A stretch of DNA of 64,000 nucleotides from Gnomoniopsis sp. IMI 355080 (Eukaryota > Ascomycota > Sordariomycetes > Diaporthales > Gnomoniaceae), in assembly GCA_027946555.1 (NCBI GenBank), contig JAPEVC010000012.1, forward strand, positions 247,777-311,776. The letters run 5' to 3'. Positions within the stretch are counted from its first letter, which is position 1, and each line of letters opens with the position of its first letter. Both the position numbers and the translations under genes were made by a program. This document shows, piece after piece, positions 47,465 to 60,500 of the stretch. The notes below the pieces were generated by a model. The model saw nothing but the letters and a program-made list of their open reading frames with translations, was not told where the DNA came from and did no database searches.

Positions 47465-49449
47465 TCAAGCAGTAGTCGCAGGAGTCTTCGGCTTTCCAGC
47501 CGAAGTATCCATAGATTTCGCTGCACCGCTGGCTGGTGTCATCCAGGAGAAGGCCGAGGCGCCACCAACCGGGTTGGATCGGGTTGCAGGAGCCTTTGGT
47601 TTTGTTTCCGTAGTCGGTGTCGTGACCGAGGGCGGCGCAGTCGAGCCTGATGCGGCGCTGCTCACACTGCGCCTGACATTCTCCCAGCGCACGACCTGAG
47701 GCGTAGCTGAGGTACCATTCGACTCGGGGGTGCCAGAAGCCCCTTGACTCTTCCGCCGAAGCTCGCCGCTTGGTCGTTGCGCTGCAGGTGTTTCGAACGA
47801 TGTCCCAGTCCGAGTGGCTGTGCTCAGTGACACTGACTTCTGCGGTTTGAGGATCTTCATGCTACGCCCGGCTCTGCTGCCCGCCGGTTGGTATCCACTC
47901 AAACCGTTCTCACGCTGAGCGGCATCACTTCCAGCAGTGGTGCCTTGTCGCCACGATCCCCAAATTCCAGCGGCGGACTCTCGCCGACTCTCTTCTAATT
48001 GCGGCGTATTCTCTTTGCCTGCGCTGCCTGCCACACTCGGAGCCTCTCCCTTCTGCTGTCTCTCACTATCGCTGTCGGAAGGGGGACTAGTATCGATACT
48101 CTTCGTCTGATAGCCAGTCTGTGCCGTCATGGGCGAGAAGGGTGAGGGTAACTCGGACGTGTCGACATCGGACTGCGCAACGCTTGTTTCTGTGGGTTTT
48201 GGAGCTGGGCCGGTCAATGGTCGAGGATCGCCGACTACAAATTCTGGAGCGTTGGCGTTGAGCCTTGGCTTCTCTGGAATGACGTTCACTGTGGTGATAT
48301 GCTTATATATAGATTCGTCTTCGGGGCGGACGAAGGGGACGGAGATTCTGTCACGATTATCTCCATTCCCAAACAGTGACATCCGGTTTTGTGACAAAAG
48401 CAGGTCGGCACTGTTCGCTCGCAGGGTGTCGCTACCGATGAAGATCCGGATCTCCTTCCTACCCTCGATGCCCTCACTCTGCTCCGATCTGGTGACCTCA
48501 AAGTCAACGTTGATGTAGGGCACTTGACGAGAAGGACTAGACGAGCGGGAATGTGACTGTGAGACCGTAGCCTCGGCAAAATAAACGGGCGCCTTGATAC
48601 GTAGAACCCCATTGATGTTCCTTTGTGCCTCATCAAGAATATCAAGCTCCTTCAATAGTGAGTAGTCAATGCTGGACTTTTGAGACCCACTGCAAACCAC
48701 GCCGTACAGGAGCGTATCGTGAGAATACTGGGTGGTGAGCCAGCAGCGGACGATTGAAGGAAACGACCCTAGAAACATGAGTCCAGGGGGTGGTCCCGCA
48801 ATATCAATCGGGGAAGAATCTTCGTCATCGTCCCGTGTACCCAACAACAGGTCGAGTCCAAGGCTACTGTTACGACCGGAGTGGAATGAATGTACCGAGT
48901 GTCCTGCCGAGCTGTGTCGCCCATCTGACTTGTGGGAATAGGTTCGCTCCATTAAAGAAGGACCACTCAGACCACTGGATGGCCTGATTGGGCCAAATTC
49001 CCCTGACTGCCGCCCAGCCTGACCCCAATTCGAACCGTGAAGGGTTGTTTCATCGAAACGGACACTGTTGGCTCTGGATGCAGCTCCTCGTCGGGTCGGC
49101 TCTTCGTCAGCGTCGAGGTGGAGTGAGCCAAGAAGGTTTTGGCTTGTCTCGTCGTCAAAGTCGTCGAAGACCTCGTTGTTTGGTATTTGCACTGGTCCTG
49201 CACATAGTTAGTAACTATTGTAGACCCGGCTCATTTGATTCTATTTGGCTCACCATGTTGAGGAGTTCCTCCCAAGACGCTAGGGAACGGGGAGGGGTTC
49301 CAGACCGACTTGATAGCAGCATCCTCGTTCTGTCGTCGCTCGAGTCGGCTCAGTCGCTCGGCATGGCTGGCCTGGACGATCTGGACCTGTTTCACTTCCA
49401 TCTGGACATTATGGAGTTCTTGGTGAAGAGGCGTGAAACGAGAATCCAT
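47465..49449 (-). CDS. Conserved disordered protein of filamentous ascomycetes, function unknown
   Basis: Two exons, 49254-49449 and 47465-49197, encode 642 residues from the ATG at 49449. The intron (49198-49253, 56 nt, donor GTGAGC, acceptor GTGCAG) joins TPQHG to PVQIPNNEVFDDFDDE. The N-terminus has a short coiled coil (HNVQMEVKQVQIVQASHAE, then RLSRLERRQNED). A folded-looking region at about 195-330 includes GLMFLGSFPSIVRCWLTTQ, LLYGVVCSGS and YINVDFEV. The C-terminal 300 residues are Ser/Thr/Pro/Gly-rich and disordered. I do not recognise a named domain; homologues are probably listed as hypothetical or, loosely, ubiquitin hydrolase-like. The frame remains open 28 codons upstream of the chosen ATG, so an upstream exon may exist. 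Confidence 0.75.
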
Positions 49450-51023
49450 GCCAAGACTACTTGCATCGATCTGAGGGTCTTGATGGCTGTCGTCCGATGG
49501 AAGATGGCAATGGTCCACAGCTGGCGATGGCAAGTGAGGCCCTCGCCAGACCCAGAGCCAGAGAAGTCAAGGGTAGGGAAGAATGACCTGCTTCAGCACA
49601 CTGGAGGCTCGCCCATACAAAGTAGTGGGGGCAGACAATTGTTTCCAGCCTCGAGATCACCTCGCTTGTATTCCTTGCGACCCTTGATCTTGGAGAATCA
49701 GGTCACTTGTACGTCCACTGCCCACATCGCACGAAAAGACCAAATGGTCCCCCTGCGATGTCGCCGGCCCTTGTTGAATGATTCAAATGTCTGTGGAGTG
49801 CGGTAGGTTGACACGTCGAGCTTTGTTTGGTACGGATCGCGTGGAATTTCGGTATTGTAAACGGCGCCGGAAGAGAGGGAATCGAAATGCTTTTTGATTG
49901 AAGGCCGTTGCTATTGATAGATCTTCCTAAACAGCTTTGTGCAGGAGTGGGCGTTGGCACTGGGCCACCTCGAGCGGCCAATTGCGGGCGATTCACGGCT
50001 GGAGGTGCTGATGTTGTACTCGGCGGCGCTCCTTCGAAAGATTACGGACTTGCGTCGGTTTTAGCCTTTCTCTAGAGTTGAAGTGACAATTAAGGTCGAC
50101 AATGGGACCGTGAGCGTGTTTGTGTAAATGGCACCCTTGAGGTTTGGGTACAGCGAGTGCAGGCTACAGGCTCGTGAAGATGACGAGCCAAGGCAATGAG
50201 GCTATAGGCTTCCTTAGGAGTGGCGGCCGATGGGATTCGAAGTCAAGAGAAGACGGGAGCTGTCAATGATCAGATTGCGACAGCGGGAAAGCAATAGGCA
50301 GATTTCGGTCGTAGAGTCTGGATTGTAGGAGCGCGGATCGAAGCGGTGTTGAGGCAACAGTAACATTCACGTTGAGTCGTTGGAAGAGCGAGGTTCGAAG
50401 GCGGCGAGGACCTATCCACAGTCATCCCAGCAACTGGTGACGAACGCTGTTCCTAAGCGTGGCTGCGTCAAGGTCTAAGGTCGCGAATCCTTGCCAATGC
50501 TTGGGTTATGTAAGCTAATTCCATGCCCGATCTATCCGTTACTTTATATTTCTAATTGGAAGATGTGACGGTATAAGGTATCTAAAAGTCTATTTGAAAC
50601 GGTAATTGGATCATTTCAAGTCAAGTGAAAGGTTTTTCATGACAGTGATGATAGTGCTGAAAGGATTATATTGTTACGTTGGCATCAACGTAGGATCCAG
50701 GGAGAGGCCCACGAACTACAAGAAACTCACGAGTTATATCGACAGATACTCTTTCGCCCGCAAAACGCTTCAAATTCAGTTTCCATTGTTTCTCTTGGAG
50801 AAGATTGAATGAGCTAGCAATAGAACTTCAATTTCGGCCCCGTCACGTCTATGTTCAAGTGGTAGTGGTCTTCTAAAAATGACCAATTATTTCTCTGAAA
50901 CTTGTTCTACTGTATATCCCGTCGCTCTAGCACGCCTTTATCTAAGCCATGGCAACTTGAAAGGTAAAGGCAAATGTGCTCATTTGCTTCTCAGCACTGG
51001 CACTTTTGCCATTTGCACATCTT
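49450..51023. other. Intergenic region
   Basis: About 1.6 kb between the start of the disordered-protein gene and the stop of the GDSL esterase gene. It probably carries the promoter and a possible further 5' exon of the former. No recognisable frame or repeat was found. Confidence 0.4.
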
Positions 51024-52028
51024 CTACTCTTTTAACCACTCCGCCACCCTCCACTCCGGCCACACATATTGCGTAACAGAGTCTTCAGGTACGTCAATCT
51101 CCCGCTTGACCAGGTCCCAAAACACCCTATACGCTTCGCCACTCATATGCAATCCATCCGGCAGTAGATTTGGCAAATACCCTCTCTCCCCGCTGTCCAG
51201 ACTGCCCAATACCCCTTTGCTTCCATCCCAGCCCGGTGTCTTCTCCACCGCCAGATCCATCAGTGCCTTTTGTAAGTCAATGAGGACCGTCCCCGGCACG
51301 GAAGCCACCACATCCCGCGCAGCCTGGGAGTACGATGCAGAGCGGGCGCTCTCGCGTGTGCTGCGGCCGTAGTTGGGCGTGTCCAGCTCCGTGGTGCGGA
51401 TCTCGTCGAGAGGCGGGGGCGTGACGAGAAGGATTGTGGGGCTGTGAGCGGTGATATTGGGGTGCGTGATGATGCGTGTCAGGTTCCGCTTGTATTCGTC
51501 AAGCGGGACGCCTTGGGTGTCGACTTTCTGGGGGAGAGCTGCGTCGTTGGCGCCGAGGAGGACGATCTGGACAGTATAAGTTGGAGAGCCTGGATGGTTG
51601 GGATTGGAAGGTGGGACAGTGAGGCTGTGAGGGGACGGGCTATAAGCCTCGAAGGTGAGGCGTGCGACGCACCAGATATTTCAGCTTCGACCCACCAGCC
51701 TCGGACTTTGGGAAGACCTGGTCCAGGATCTTCAGAACCTGCAGAGTGTTGTATCCCGAGAAGCCACGGTTGATAACATCATAGCGCCGAGAACAACCTG
51801 GCTAACAGCATAAGCCTCAAGAACTGCAGCTTTCTTCTTCCCCGAAGCGGCCTTCTACTCACGCTCTTGAACAGCTGCAAAAAACGAGAAGCCGTCTTGA
51901 TGCACAACGCATTGCTCGAACAAAGAGTCACCCAGCAGGACTACCTGCGGATATGGGGCCTAGCAGTGACTTTGTAAGCCTCATATCTTGTGAAGAGTCC
52001 GCGGGTGTTTGAGCGCTCTTACCGCCAT
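51024..52028 (-). CDS. GDSL/SGNH-family esterase (Iah1-like)
   Basis: Four exons (52023-52028, 51863-51959, 51673-51797, 51024-51566) encode 256 residues related to the yeast isoamyl acetate esterase Iah1. All four SGNH blocks are visible: Ser14 in VLLGDSLFEQ, Gly49 in NRGFSGYNT, Asn83 in VLLGANDAAL, and the Asp213/His216 pair in PDGLHMSGEAY. There is no signal peptide. The first exon is only ATG GCG; the next begins GCCCCATAT after a 63-nt intron. The other introns are 65 and 106 nt. Block order and C-terminal WPEW match the family. Substrate is unknown but likely short-chain acyl or acetate esters. The next gene lies divergently, 938 bp away. Confidence 0.88.
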
Positions 52029-52966
52029 AGCTGAAAAATGGGCCAGGGTTCGGGCCGTACAGCCAAGTAGTGGCGTTCGAATCGGGCGATATCTAATGCA
52101 ATATTGAAGTACAAACTACAAGCGAATATGGGCGTAAGCTTTAAGAGAAGCAAATACAGACTGGGTGGGCGTTCTGTTGCATGCCCAGTTCAGCGGTCGA
52201 AGTTGGGAAGTGAGCGAGGGAGGTTTTGACCCCAACCACCACGATGTCCGGAGTTACAATCCGGATAGCCTCCCGTCTCCCGTGGACGCTGAGAACACCC
52301 ATGACGCGCAGCTGAAGGAACACATAAGGTCGATCGGAGATTACTTATCCGCCTAGATATCAGGCCCTTTTAGAAATTGTATACCGTAATATGCAGTCCT
52401 GTTATAAGGCTCACTTGCAAGGAATTCGATAGATGCCTACGGTGCGCGAGGTCTCCCTGGGTTTGTTTGAAGCCAGGTCATGGGACTGAACTGATTTGCA
52501 GTTTCGGTTAACCTGAAGTATGCTCCGTTGATTTCAAATACCTAGCTAGTCTTCCCTTTTGCCCTTCTTCTGCTATATGAACTTCGAAGTATCTGTTTAC
52601 GAACCGAGTAGTCAATTGCCAGCACAGACGCCCCGCCGGGGCATGTCTTTAAAAGAAGGAAAAAAAGACCTCGGTATCGCCCCACGATACCCGCGTTCTC
52701 AAAGCCGGAATTTAGGGCCGCTCATCACGGCGGTTTACGCCCCGATATTTACTATGCGGCACGGGTTTCCTGAAGAAAGCTCCCTAGTAAATGCGAAGTC
52801 GACGAACCAGGGTCCGGGGGTTAGGCGCCTGCAATGAAGTATGGCATGCACGGGCCACCTGGAGCTCGTAGGGGCAATCCTCACCTGGGGTGTCAAGTAT
52901 CTTCTACAGTTGTCCTGCATAGTTGCTCACCTATTACCTCGACCGTCGACTATCAGAACCTCAAGA
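52029..52966. promoter_or_regulatory. Divergent spacer between the GDSL esterase and polyprenal reductase genes
   Basis: These 938 bp should hold the promoters of both genes. An open frame extends upstream of the reductase start to about 52841, so a longer N-terminus cannot be excluded. No transcription-factor site was recognised. Confidence 0.4.
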
Positions 52967-53989
52967 ATGGCCACCTGGGAGACTGTCACCTCGTCGCTCT
53001 TGAGCTTGAGTCCGGCCACCTGGGTCCAGACGCTTTTCATCTCAACGGCATGCTTCGTACTAGCCATCACCGTCGCGCCAGCGGCAGAGCGGAAACTTCT
53101 TCTCAACTACGGCGCCCGGAGAAGCAATCACGCCCCAGTAACCAGAGACAAACCAGTAGCTGCAAAGGATGAATCCGAGGACTCGCTCGTCCAAGCAGTA
53201 AGGATGCTCACCTCTCTTGGTCAGGTGCCTCACTCATGGTTTTTCACATACTATCTTTTCTACATACTGTGTGCCGAAGCATGGGCTGTACAGTATTTTA
53301 TGACAAGTCCTAATTTACTGGACTTGGTTGCAAGTCATCAAGTCGAGCTCGCTCCGGATGCCCCTGCTATGGTGGGGAGCCAAATAGTTCTGGTTTGGGT
53401 CATGATGTTTGTCCAGGCTGTGAGGAGACTGTACGAATGTTTCGTCGTGATGAAGCCCTCCAAATCGACTATGTGGTTCGTCCACTGGATTATGGGCTTG
53501 GGGTTCTACTTTGGAGTCAGTGTGGCCATTTGGGTCGAAGGGTCCGGTACGTTCTCGCTGTAGCCGTTGTTGGAATGCTTGCTAAGTTGCGTGACAGCTG
53601 CCATTTTGCAGCATGAGCTGCCAGGGGCCTTGCCGCCAGATGTACAGCTCAAAGTAGCCATCGCAATGCCATTGTTCTTGGGCGGCTGGATCATGCAACA
53701 CCAATGCCACAAACATCTTGCGGGCCTCAAGAAGTACTCGCTGCCCGAGTCTGGCATGTTTCATTACCTCGTCTGTCCCCATTATACCTGCGAGTGCTTG
53801 ATCTATTTCTCGTTGGCAGTCCTTGGGGCCCCGACGGGACAGTGGTGTCACAGGACGCTATTGTCCGTGCTGTCGTTTGTGGCTGTGAATCTCGGTGTAA
53901 CCGCGTACGGTACCAGGAATTGGTATATCGAAAAATTTGGACCACACAAAGTGAGCGGCAGGTGGATCATGCTTCCCTTTGTTTACTAA
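52967..53989 (+). CDS. dfg10: Polyprenal/polyprenol reductase (Dfg10/SRD5A3-type)
   Basis: The enzyme belongs to the 3-oxo-5-alpha-steroid 4-dehydrogenase superfamily and supplies dolichol for protein N-glycosylation at the ER. Two exons (52967-53546, 53598-53989; intron 51 nt, donor GTACGT) encode 323 residues, the size of human SRD5A3. Several membrane segments can be seen, for example VQTLFISTACFVLAITVA, WFFTYYLFYILC, SQIVLVWVMMFVQAV and MPLFLGGWIMQH. The conserved C-terminal part includes RRLYECF, HQCHKHLAGLKKY, PHYTCECLIY and a final WIMLPFVY. An upstream in-frame ATG at 52841 would lengthen the N-terminus; the 52967 start is preferred on length. Its stop is 28 bp from that of the ALKBH6-type gene. 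Confidence 0.9.
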
Positions 53990-54017
53990 GGTGTGGTTCA
54001 GTGCATAGTCGCATAGA

Positions 54018-54871
54018 TCAGCGCTTCAGGAATTTGCCAAGATTATTTCCCAGCTTAGAAACTTTCAACACATCGCGGTAGGTGAGGCTAGTCCGGGTCG
54101 CCCGCTGGTTCAGGCCATTGACGAGGGTCTCTGGTGCACGCAGCATGTCCCAGTTGACGACCGTATCCGCTGAAAGGTCCACATCTTGCTCGACATCCGC
54201 GATGCCATGTAGGTACTCAGTGTAGATATCGTCAGTCGAAATGAGGAGACTTCGAGGCTCCTGGAGGATCCTGTAGACCGGCTCTGGATCTAGAACCCCA
54301 TCGTCCTTGCTTCTGTAGATGTTAAGACAGAGGCTGGCTCCCAGGCTGATGGTGCAAACAACTGGATGATACGCAGGGCCGTCCTTGTGAGGCATTATTC
54401 CGACGCCAGGAGGGTATTCGTTGATCAAGACATGATTTGGCTGCTTGTGCGGGCTGGCGGTGAAGAGGTGGGCGGCGGGGTCATTGGCAGACAGTGGAAT
54501 CGAAAGTAGCCGCGAGACAACCGGCTCGTTTAGCCAGGCAGGGAGAGGGGCATCGAGAAGTCTGTTTTGGACGAGATCGGACGGCCAAGTCTGAAGTCGC
54601 CGGTGAGAAAGCTGCTTCCAGCGCGGTTTGGGCGCGCTGGCGATCTGAGGGATTGTGAGCCCGCTGGAATTTACACCATTCACACTAGAACACTGGCTCG
54701 AGGCTTTGGTGACGGACGCACCTTGTCAAGAATGATCTTCTCCTCTGCCTCACTGATGAAGTCGGGGATGTAGTAGGCTGTGGCCGGAAGGCGAGCGATG
54801 CAGGCATGGTCGAGGGTGTCGGGGAGCCTGACCCCTGTGCATGTGCCTGAGGGTGGAACTGCCCGATCCAT
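54018..54871 (-). CDS. ALKBH6-type Fe(II)/2-oxoglutarate dioxygenase
   Basis: Two exons, 54722-54871 and 54018-54644, give 258 residues of an AlkB-family dioxygenase most like ALKBH6. The iron-binding triad is His136 and Asp138 in MPHKDGPAY and a distal His196 in YLHGIAD. The 2-oxoglutarate-binding arginines lie in RATRTSLTYRDV near the C-terminus. The first part, IPDFISEAEEKIILDK, continues after splicing as IASAPKPRWKQLSHRRLQ, the usual ALKBH6 junction, which fixes the acceptor at CCCTCAG rather than the TTCCAG 19 bases upstream. The intron is 77 nt. Substrate (RNA or protein) is not established. The gene converges on the polyprenal reductase gene. Confidence 0.9.
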
Positions 54872-57507
54872 GATGAGTGGCGGAGGCAAAGGCGAAGGCG
54901 GAGAGACAGTGGGCGGGCACAGGAAAGGCAAGCCGACAGGCTAACAGGGCAACCTGGACATGCAAGCGGACGGCAAAGGTGGATAGAGTGTTGAGATCGG
55001 CCAGGCGTGCTTTGTACCGAGAAGTCACGGGTGCTTCGTTTGGAGTCTTGATAAGAGAGTACGGGGTACTATCAACCGCGTCGCGCTTGGCAGGTAAGGA
55101 TGGATGCGACGGAGCTATTAGTGTGTTTTAGAGTATGGAAATGCTCAACTTGCGTGCCGTTGGACCCATGATACTACTGCCTTGTTGATTTGAAGACCAC
55201 AGCAAGCGAACGAAAAAGGCAGCAGGTGAAAACTCGAAAGTGAATACTATATAAGAACTAAGTAAATAAAAATAGTCGAGTGACTAGGTATCATGCACCA
55301 CAGAGACCTGGAACACCTATCGGAGGCTGGAGAAGCAGTAGTCTGGGGTGCGGGGTGGGGGAAGCAATCAATGTGAAGACGTAAGATGTGGTAGTGACGA
55401 GATGGTTCCGCCCTAGAGCCAACAAAGAGAGGAATCACTTGCCATGTGCCAAGGTTTGTGAAATCTGCGAGGAAAAGAAGCTAGCGTCAATTGACAGTCA
55501 AAGAACAAGTCGAGAACCTGAAACCTAGGCAAAAGTGGCACAGAATTCAGACGGTCGAGTCATGGCTGTTGCTTGACATGTGCAAGCAACAGAGGTACCA
55601 TACTGTGGAGAACGCTGTCCGTGCTAGACCGTGCGCGAAGGCCACCTCATGATCGATACGTGCGCTCTCATCAGAGGCCACGATATCCTCTTGACCCAAC
55701 GAGCCATGTGCTCATTAGCGGCAATATTAAGATTTAGTACAAGCAAATTGCATGCTATAACTAGAGCGGACGAGGAAATGAAGAAATTGAGCGGCCTGGT
55801 AAGTGCGAAAGTGAAAGTTTTAAAAATTCCGCAAACAGCGTCCTTGCTCCGCGAGCCTTCTCCAGCAAAGGCACAAATATTGCCCCGGAATCAAGCCACG
55901 GACCGCGCCAATTCTTGCCAACAAGACGGGATATGCGCCCACCAGAAGTCAAACAAGTCAGCCTTGCGGCAACGCCCGGGGTCGCACGAGCACGATGACC
56001 GCTGAGTCGCAGTCTGCAAATCCAGTGGTTTGAGATCCATTCCTTCTTGTGTACTATGTATTGGAGTTGTCGCTGAACAAGCTTGAGCCCGGTGGGCAAC
56101 AAGTGTGACCTTGTGCGTGCAAGCCACATCTACGTCTTCAAGGAGGGTATGCCCAAGTGGTAGTCCTGCTGTGTGGAGTGTGTGTTATCTGTAGCCCATC
56201 TACTTACTGGCGTGGCCACTTTGCGCTTTTGTCAAATCAGATGAGCTCGTAACTTTGGACATGCCCTTGGGATGCTCAAGTGCTTCGTGCGAAACAACGA
56301 TCAGCCAAGGCCTTGCCATACTTCGGAATGCTGGTATATAGGTGAAGAGACGCTCGCTGATGTTATGAATTTCGAGAGAAAGAGAGAGAGAGAGAGAAAG
56401 CTGCGGTACTGGAATACGGGGCGTGCTCGCATCTTGCGACTGGACCCTGCGCAACTGCGCACGTTGCTGGTCTCCTGGAAGACGCGTTGAACTGGAAGTT
56501 GATGTTCGCAGAGGTGGGGTTGTCTAGCGCAGCAGGATTCCACAAGGTTCCAGTTGTCCATCTCTCGCTCACGTCGTCATAAGTGTGGTCACGTCGCCGT
56601 CGCCGTCGGCATTGCCTCAGCAGAGAGGACAGAGAGAAGCGCGGGAGAAAGGCCGGCGTTTCTTGTGGGATGGATGGGCGAAAACGCAACGCTTTTGATA
56701 TCGAGGTACATGTGGAGGATAGAGACAGAGATACCGTTCACCGGGCTCCACGGCTTGTCAAGTCACTGTGGGCACCCCGAAACTGCAAAGTGGAAATTGC
56801 ACCACGGGTTGTTGCCGTAGGCCGTAGACGTTGTCGCTCGAGCCAATCAGGGTGTCGTGGCAATCGGCGGCTTCCTTGTCTTGCAGGGGAACGACGCTGC
56901 ATTGCAGGGTTATGGACAGCAGCCATCGAGCCAGGATCTGATGGAGAGTCGGAACAAGAACAGCAAAAGGCTGGCTGGGCGGTAGGCGGGCAGTGGCCAG
57001 GGTGAGCAGTCGGTCTGTCGGTACGGCGAAATTCTACTTCGCTGCTGCATGGAAGCTGAGAGGGCCCAAGGAGGTAGGATTCTGATTCTGATTCTGCCTA
57101 GGCCTTCCTGCTCTTGTCCCTTCTCACTTACTCACTCACCTGTGTGTGTTTTCCTTTTTATGCTCCGCACCTTTTTTCACAAGACAAATCAGCCTGTTTA
57201 CGAGATACATTTGCGCTAGGACACATGCTATCTCCTGCGCGGCGCCAATCCATCCATTCTTTTTGAGAATCTGTCCTCTTTACCTCCATCTTAGTCCCTT
57301 CACCATCTGCCCACGCGCCCTCCGCTCTGACTCAAGCGCCCCATTCCACCAAATCGGCTGTTGAGCATCACCATCGCGTTACGCTCCAGGCGTGTCTAGA
57401 CTCTCGCGGCATCACGATCTCGTCGTCACGATCTCGTTCGAGTCTGAGTAATAGCACGGGTCTCAAGCCAAAGATGACCGTCCCTCTTCTCCGGATACAT
57501 AAATGAT
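54872..57507. promoter_or_regulatory. Long divergent spacer, mainly the upstream region of the Hos4-like gene
   Basis: About 2.6 kb separate two divergent start codons. The distal 400 bp (about 57,120-57,500) are pyrimidine-rich, as is common just upstream of strongly transcribed fungal genes, and probably form a long leader. A short GATTCT triplication sits at about 57,080-57,097. An AGAGAG run lies near 56,372-56,400. No gene is supported. Confidence 0.45.
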
Positions 57508-60500
57508 ATGGATGCGCAGAATGCTGCCGAGTCCATCGCCTCGAAGCTGCCACCAGCTTCGTCCGCCCCTCTCAACCCTTCGGCCTCCTCTACGGCCACG
57601 GATGCCACGAAGTCGGACAAGACTAAACCACCCTCATCCAATTCGTCCTCCTTGAGCAAACTTCTCCCAGTATCCGTACCATCTTCGACACCTGCTAAGC
57701 CAAAGGACAAGGACAGTAAGAAGGAAAAGGACTCCAAAACCAGTCTTGCTGCTTCCCACAACCACAACAGTAGCCATGACGACGACGAGGCTACCGCTGA
57801 TAACAATTCGGAGGCTGAGACCATTGTCCTTGGAAAGGACGCTTCTCCTAACAAGTCCCGCCAGTCCACCAAACGCCAGGTTATTAAACGAGAGGACAAC
57901 AGCGACGAGGAGAGGAGAAGCGGGGCGTCCGATGTCCCCGCCAAACGGAAAGCGCATGACTTCAAAGCCGAGTCCAGCAATATACGAGAAGGAAGTCAAA
58001 GCCTCGATTCTATCAACCACGCCAAGGATCCCGTTAAGCGGAAACGGCTGATGGATCAGCCTCAAAGCAAGGACTCGAGTACGTTAAGTTCGGCACCTGG
58101 GACTCCTCTTCACCATGTCCGCCGGCGCTCCGCTGATGGCCGTACAGAATCCGATTTGGATTCCGTTCACGCCAAATCCGCAAAGCCTTCCCACACCTCC
58201 GCTAAAGACACCAAGGAACATGATTCAAGGGAAAGGCACAAGGACAGGGACGGCCACAAAATCAAAAGCGGCGATAGAGTCGTGTCCCAGAAGCGGAAAG
58301 TGCCCCGCAATGATTCTGATGATGAGGCCGACCTGCACAAAGCGCGCCGCCAACGGACCTCTGCATCTATCGACGCGTCTTCTTCACGACCAACCCCTCA
58401 AAAAGAACGTGAACACTCCAGATTTAGCGCATCAAAATCCACCCACGACGCGCTTTCACGTCACCGATCAACATCCCCACACCCTCGCACCCACAGGCGT
58501 AGCGCATCCACACAAGTTGTGTCACAACCTTCTGGTCTCAGCCACAAAAAGAAACGCATCCCTCCTCCCCTCTCGACCGACTATCAATCTGATGCGTCTT
58601 CAGGGAGCGGGAGCCCACACATTCGAAGTTCTACAGCACGCGGTCTGGCAACACCAGCCACCGCCGAGTCAATGGGGTCGTATTCCAAGAACCCCGCTCA
58701 CAAGAAGCATATCGACGCTCACGGCCAGACACCACTCGCAAAGGCGTGTTCCAAGGGCGAACTAGAAAACGTCAAGAGGAGGCTCGCTGAACGACCAGAA
58801 GATATCAATTTCCCTGACTATGCCGGCAATACTCCACTGCAGTGCGCCGCAATTAATGGGTACGACGACATTGTGAAATTGCTCATCGCTAGTCGCTGCG
58901 ATATCGAGTGTATGAACCATGATAAAGACACGCCACTACTCGACGCTGTTGAAAATGGCCACTTGGAGGTTGTAAAATTGCTGCTGGATGCTGGCGTCAA
59001 TCCACGCAAAGCCAATGTCAGCGGCCAGGAACCGTTGGATTTGGTGACTGACGATTCGGAAGAGGCTGAAGCAATTAGGGCCGCACTCATCGAAGCCAAA
59101 CAGAAAATGGCTGATCTGCGGAGGGCCTCCGAGGATCGTGATCGTCACGATGACCGAGATGCACAGTCTTCCCACGACGCTGACAGCCCTCACCGACGGT
59201 CTCCCAGTTTCCCTGAACAATCCAGCTCACGGCGAGCGGCTAGTTCCCGCTCCCATAAGATGTCCAACAAGGTGTTGTACATGCCTCTCGACGTCAAAGC
59301 GTTGCGTGAAGCGGCCGGCAAAGGTGATGTTGAAACCGTCGAACGGATTATGCAAATCAAGGACCACGATGATCCCGAGTCAATGGTTGCAGCAGCAAGA
59401 GGTGGACACGACACCGTGATGCAACTGCTCCTTGCCATTGGCGGTGCTAACCCAGATCCGCCTCCTGTTCGTTCAGTCAAAGATGAAGACTACTCAACAC
59501 CAATGTTGGCTGCTATTGGACAAGAGAACGTCGAGGTCATCAAGTTGCTCCTCAATCAGTCAAATTTCGATCCTACCAAAAGATTCAAAGGCGAAACTTA
59601 CTACGAGATCGCTAGGAAGAGGGCAGGGCCAAGCTGGAAAGAAGAAGAGGTCCTTTTGAAGAACGCGTACGACGATTACAGGAAGTCCCACCGCGAGCAT
59701 TTAAAGAAGTCTCCAAACCGGAAGGATCTTGAGTCCAAGCGAGCTGGTCGAACGGAGGCGAGAGACGAATCCACTAAACCATCGAAGCGCAAAGCTGTCA
59801 GCCCAGGGCGAGAAGCACAACGTGCAAGCACCAAGGCCAAGTTGGGCGAGAAGGAGTACAAAGGCACTAGCTTGCAAGCACCAAGACCCGAAGATCCCAC
59901 TTCGCCCAAGCGAGGACCTGGTAGACCAAAGAAAGATGAGCGTGGACTGCCAACCATCGCTATTTCGGATGGAGAGACGTCCCCGCGCGCTCCCAAGAGC
60001 CCCAAGTCCAAGCGCGCCGACCCAGATGCCGCGTTTATGTCCTCAGAAGGCGAGGCCAAGCCTCGCCGGAGGCTCATGTCCCGCAAGGAAGCAATTGAGT
60101 CGAGAGAGAAGGATAAGGTCAGCAGGCGCGCTAGCATGGTGTCCACCTCATCTTCACTCCGAGAGCCCTCGAGTCCTCGCGATCCACGTCATGACGAGCC
60201 TCCAACTGAAAAGTACCACGACCGAGCCAAGGCTTTGAAGAGAGACGAGTCCCGGGACAGACTTTCTGTTTCGGGTGAGCATTCTGGCAAACGCAGCCGG
60301 ACGAGTGCCACACCCGATTTGGGCGCTTCTGAGAAGGAGGGTGAGCCTGTCAAAAAGCGACGACTGGATGTGGACAAGAAAGATCGAGTTGCCAAACCCA
60401 GTGCCTCCCCCGATCGCAATCGCAAATCGGCTGCTTCTCGTGATGCCCCCGGCTCGTCGAAGCATGACGACAAAGTCGCGCGCAAGCACGGTGATCAGAC

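Noticed and set aside
52060..52090. GTTCGAATC resembling a tRNA B box
   Set aside because: No matching A box, acceptor stem or cloverleaf could be formed around it, and it is inside the promoter region of the GDSL gene.
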